DNA of 64,000 bases from Histoplasma ohiense (Eukaryota > Ascomycota > Eurotiomycetes > Onygenales > Ajellomycetaceae): NCBI GenBank assembly GCA_017607445.1, contig JAEVHH010000005.1, forward strand, positions 2,733,001 through 2,797,000, given 5' to 3'. The notes below the pieces were generated by a model. That model saw nothing but the letters and a program-made list of their open reading frames with translations. It did not search any database and had not been told where the DNA came from. The position numbers and the translations under genes are program-made. Shown here piece after piece: positions 60,869 through 64,000 of the stretch. Position 1 is the stretch's first letter. Every line of letters starts with the position of its first letter.

Positions 60869-60968
60869 AATACCGGAGAAAAAATACTAGTGGATGAAAT
60901 GTGGTGGAAGAAAGGGACAAATTTCCCAAGTGGAAAAATAATAAAATGAAAAGCTCGTGTAAACGGTT

Positions 60969-62627
60969 TCAAGGCTTCATATCCTTCCCCGACCCCGATC
61001 GTGTTCTATGCTTGGAAGAACTCTTCGGGCGCACGGATGACGAGCGCACGCCGCCCGTTGTGCTTAAGTTAGTGCCATCGTAATGCTCGATTTGTGGCGG
61101 CGTTGATTTCCGATGCCGATGGCCCGCTAGCGGGTACGGATCCAGATCACGACTGCTCGTGGAGAACATGGAAACGACCGGGGGCTGTTTCTTTTCGCGC
61201 TCCTTGGGTTGTTTGTCTCTCGTAGACGCATTTGCATTCACGGGTGTTGATGTAAGTTGTGAGGATGACTCGTGATGGTTGTTAGGGTTGACATTCTCGT
61301 CTGCAGTAGGATTTGTTGCAATTGTGGCGCCGTTGCTTTGTTGTTGCTGTTGTCGAGGAGGCATATCTTGTGATGAATTGTCGGTGGGCAGGGCATTAGG
61401 ACTTTCATCTTGGGTAGGAGTAGATTCTGCATCTTCGCCCCCTGTCGATGTATTCAGAAGAGCACCATTCAGGCCGTTCAATCCTCCTTCAATGTCACGA
61501 ACCAACCGGACGAATTCCTCTGGTACGAGCCCACTTTCTCCAGTCTTAGGGTCCTCCGCAACGAGCCAGCCTTGTCCATGACGATAAGATACTAGAATCA
61601 CCTGTCCCTCCTTCAATGGCAATTCGTTCTCATGTTCGCGATCGAAATCGAAAAGCGCAACAGCTTTTCCATGCATTTCTTCATCAGGTGAAACAATTGT
61701 AAATTTGTAATCTCGCGAATAGCGGGATGCATCTCTCCACGATTCGTCATCCTCCGATATCTCGTCGTCAGATTGGAGTTCCATGTCAGGTTCCATTGCC
61801 GTTCGGTCATGCAATGACGCGGCAAAGTGGGAGTCTCTGTGACCGCCAGGTGGATATGAGTCCGCGCTTAAGAACGAGCGATTCCCATCGTTAGCCGGGT
61901 ACGTAACATATTCTCCTCCAGGACCATCGTCAACTGCGTCGTCGTCCTTGACATAGTATGTTGCGCTTCCATCCCCATTTAATCCGACGAAAACTCCTCG
62001 ATCATCACTTCGCACAGAATATGACGACGGGTCAGCATCGTTCGCAATGCCAGGACTTCTCCCTCTATTAAAATCGGACCCTAAATGCGCAGATTTGTGC
62101 TTGCGATGCCGGGACGTTGTCACAACAGGGCTGTGCAAGTCCTCATCCTCGCTGTATGGTGGACCATCTCCAAACGCCATTGCAGGGAGCTGTTGGGTAC
62201 CATACATGGCTTCCGGGTTCCATGGAGAATGCCAATGGCCGCGAGAAACATCCCAAGAAGCGCTGGGGGGGTCAGATAAACGTCTGGCTTCGCTCATCGG
62301 AGTAGATATTCCAGATTCGCTCGGATGGGGCCCATAATGCAGTGGGTGTATTGGTGGGTAGGCAAAGTCCCTTACTAAGGCGTAAGGCAGACTCGAATGA
62401 AAACCTAGGAAAACATGTGAAGGGGGTCGAGAACGGTTCTGAGACGTAAAGGAGGTGCTGGAGTAGGTCGATAAGCGATTTTTCGCATATGAGGACGGCC
62501 GCTGGATATTCGACCGTCGGGTGGCCGGTGATGTTGTATGTGACGGGTGGTGAGATATCATTGGGATTGAGGGGGCTTTGTCCGCCCCGGAAGGAGAGGA
62601 TACAGGTGGGGATTTCGTTGAGGCCAT
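60969..62627 (-). CDS. nbp2: SH3-domain adaptor, Nbp2/Skb5 family
   Basis: SH3 adaptor. Yeast Nbp2 brings the phosphatase Ptc1 to MAP kinase modules and fission-yeast Skb5 binds the PAK kinase Shk1, so a role in cell-wall/HOG signalling is likely. Single exon of 552 residues from ATG 62627; an in-frame upstream extension to about 62729 has only a TTG start and is rejected. The SH3 domain lies at about 321-380 (GKAVALFDFDREHENELPLK, EGQVILVSYRHGQGWLVAED, SGLVPEEFVRLV). The N-terminal half is Ser/Pro-rich and disordered with an acidic stretch just before the SH3 domain (MELQSDDEISEDDESW). The C-terminus is Ser/Asn/Gln-rich and ends in a basic, Ser-rich tail. Confidence 0.88.
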   Translation of the reverse strand: MASTKSPPVSSPSGADKAPSIPMISHHPSHTTSPATRRSNIQRPSSYAKNRLSTYSSTSFTSQNRSRPPSHVFLGFHSSLPYALVRDFAYPPIHPLHYGPHPSESGISTPMSEARRLSDPPSASWDVSRGHWHSPWNPEAMYGTQQLPAMAFGDGPPYSEDEDLHSPVVTTSRHRKHKSAHLGSDFNRGRSPGIANDADPSSYSVRSDDRGVFVGLNGDGSATYYVKDDDAVDDGPGGEYVTYPANDGNRSFLSADSYPPGGHRDSHFAASLHDRTAMEPDMELQSDDEISEDDESWRDASRYSRDYKFTIVSPDEEMHGKAVALFDFDREHENELPLKEGQVILVSYRHGQGWLVAEDPKTGESGLVPEEFVRLVRDIEGGLNGLNGALLNTSTGGEDAESTPTQDESPNALPTDNSSQDMPPRQQQQQSNGATIATNPTADENVNPNNHHESSSQLTSTPVNANASTRDKQPKEREKKQPPVVSMFSTSSRDLDPYPLAGHRHRKSTPPQIEHYDGTNLSTTGGVRSSSVRPKSSSKHRTRSGSGKDMKP

Positions 62628-64000
62628 TGCGAGGGACGTGAGAGAACAATCTGTGCTTCCGGACGTAACAACAACCGTTACCAGGAGGATGTTGTGAAGA
62701 GGTTTTTTTTGAATGTAATATCCGTCCAAATTGAACCCTCAATTGGATGTTTCAACCAACGGGCGTGTTTTTTGGAATTTTATCGTGAATGCTAGCTGTC
62801 CATAGCCATAAGAAAGGAGTCGCACTCCAGAAAAGATGATCGATGTGCGTAAAAGCGCACAAAGCAGAGAGTGGACTGGTGGGGGGGTCGCAGAGGAGGC
62901 AGATGGCACCGGCTTGTGAACGACAGCGATTGCAATAACGGGGTTTAAACTACGCGGGTCGAGCTTGGAGTTGAATGGCTATCGGGGCCGGGTAAAGTGG
63001 GATGAGGCCGACTTCTTGGAGAAAACAAATCATCCAATGACGATCAGATGTGAAGGGGAATGTGTTCTGAACACATATGCAAGTCACGATAGGAGCCCGC
63101 CAGCGCGCGTGGGAGATTGAAACCGTGGACGCTGACTGGAGCAGGTGGGAGGCTCGGGAAACAAACAACAGGGGTTGAATAAGCGCCGATATCGAACGGT
63201 CAGGAGAAGAGAGATAATGGCCGATTCAACTACACAATAAGATCAGTGATTAGCCAGTAGCCAGCCAGATCCAAAGATATGGTGAGCCGAGGGGCGAAAA
63301 AGTTACCAAGTGTTGATAGGGCCAGGCGGTCCGGGCAGACAGTGCGCTGATGATTGAGGGTGGTAGGCGGGGGGGAAGGAGTTGAGGAGTAAGGGCAACA
63401 GATATGCAGCACAGCAACACACAGCACAGGGTCTTCAGCAACAAGCAGAACTGCCCAAGCGCGGGGCGCAGGAGAGTCCAAGACCGAGCAGGCAACAATC
63501 CGGGGCGCAGAGCAGCGGATGGAGATCGTTGGCGGCGGCAGGAAAAAGAAAAAAGGGCGGGATGTTTGAGGTTTTTCGCGAGGAGGATAGCTGCTATTAA
63601 TAGACGGCGTGGGAAGACGAGACGGCGCCAACCGGGGGAAGGACACTGTGACTTGCGTCCATGTGGGATTTGGGCGGCGGGAGAGGTACCAGCTACTTGC
63701 TGCTCAGGCTAGCCGACTTTGGCGGTCTCACTGTGAAGCAAACGGCCAACAGTGAAGAGTTCAAAAGTTGGCCGTTGATATAGACTTGTTTGTATGAAGA
63801 AGTCCGTTGTTGTGAGCAGTGTCTCAGAGAATGTATTTTGTTCACTTATTACAGTTGAATATCAGTTATATTTGTCTTTGATCTAAATGAATAAATAAAA
63901 CAAATCAAAGATCCAGGAATCTACACATTCTGTTGGTTTGATTCTCAGATCTATCTGGTTGATATAGTTACCCGGGAACACCATCCATGGGATCATCTCT
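62628..64000. other. Upstream region of nbp2 and window end, no gene seen
   Basis: Probably the leader and promoter of nbp2, then spacer. Overlapping short frames on both strands (63230-63710) have no recognisable motifs. A gene beyond the window edge may begin near here. Confidence 0.45.

Larger units (their letters stand above)
58637..60968. other. AT-rich convergent 3' spacer with homopolymers
   Basis: 2.3 kb between two convergent genes, with no supported ORF. It has dense A/T runs, including a T-rich block (59170-59305), a GTACGTGGACGTG-type tandem (about 59505-59535), a GGCGTC hexamer array (about 59764-59795) and a 34-base poly-A (60834-60867). Long frames on the minus strand are Phe/Leu-rich artefacts of T runs. 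Confidence 0.5.

Overview
This is eukaryotic DNA from a filamentous ascomycete. The genes have short spliceosomal introns (about 50-170 nt, GT..AG, CTAAC-like branch points), pyrimidine-rich leaders and fungus-specific families (group III hybrid histidine kinase, IQGAP, DUF7730, HNH-domain proteins). The gene set and style fit Eurotiomycetes, most likely Onygenales (Ajellomycetaceae-like). That placement is inference from protein resemblance and no database search was run.

Layout. 0-3.8 kb: one unrecognised four-exon candidate gene and otherwise empty DNA. 3.9-9.7 kb: a stress-type protein kinase (Srk1/Rck2 family) convergent with an eight-exon MFS transporter. 9.7-14.5 kb: low-complexity spacer. 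14.6-22.4 kb: a monocarboxylate-type MFS transporter, a secreted Pro/Ser/Tyr tandem-repeat surface protein and a DUF7730 protein. 22.6-22.9 kb: a small coding relic. 24.3-28.3 kb: the group III histidine kinase NikA/Drk1. 28.3-36.7 kb: an accessory-looking island with no intact recognised gene, holding a frameshifted HNH-nuclease-domain gene, a small stop-interrupted ORF, a decayed gene of unknown family and a second partial copy of that gene about 7 kb away. 36.8-47.1 kb: housekeeping genes, namely cytosolic Phe-tRNA synthetase alpha, ribosomal protein S21, a NUDT19-like Nudix hydrolase, a class I glutamine amidotransferase and IMP dehydrogenase, with a probable solo LTR at 42.8 kb. 47.9-62.6 kb: IQGAP (cytokinetic ring), an NCS1 nucleobase permease with a probable one-base frameshift, an Ent3-like epsin and an SH3 protein of the Nbp2/Skb5 type.

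Functional themes. Srk1/Rck2 kinase (effector of the HOG MAP kinase), NikA (sensor at the top of the HOG phosphorelay) and Nbp2/Skb5 (adaptor that tempers MAPK signalling in yeasts) all touch osmotic and cell-wall stress signalling. They are tens of kb apart and are not an operon-like unit. Within one spliced reading frame each, nine protein genes were assembled exon by exon with phases that close exactly (SrkA, MFS, MCT, NikA, FRS2, S21, GATase, IMPDH, IQGAP); epsin also closes. The main anomalies are a 13-nt microexon behind a GG instead of AG acceptor in the MFS gene, the NCS1 frameshift, and the pseudogene island with its undescribed decayed family.
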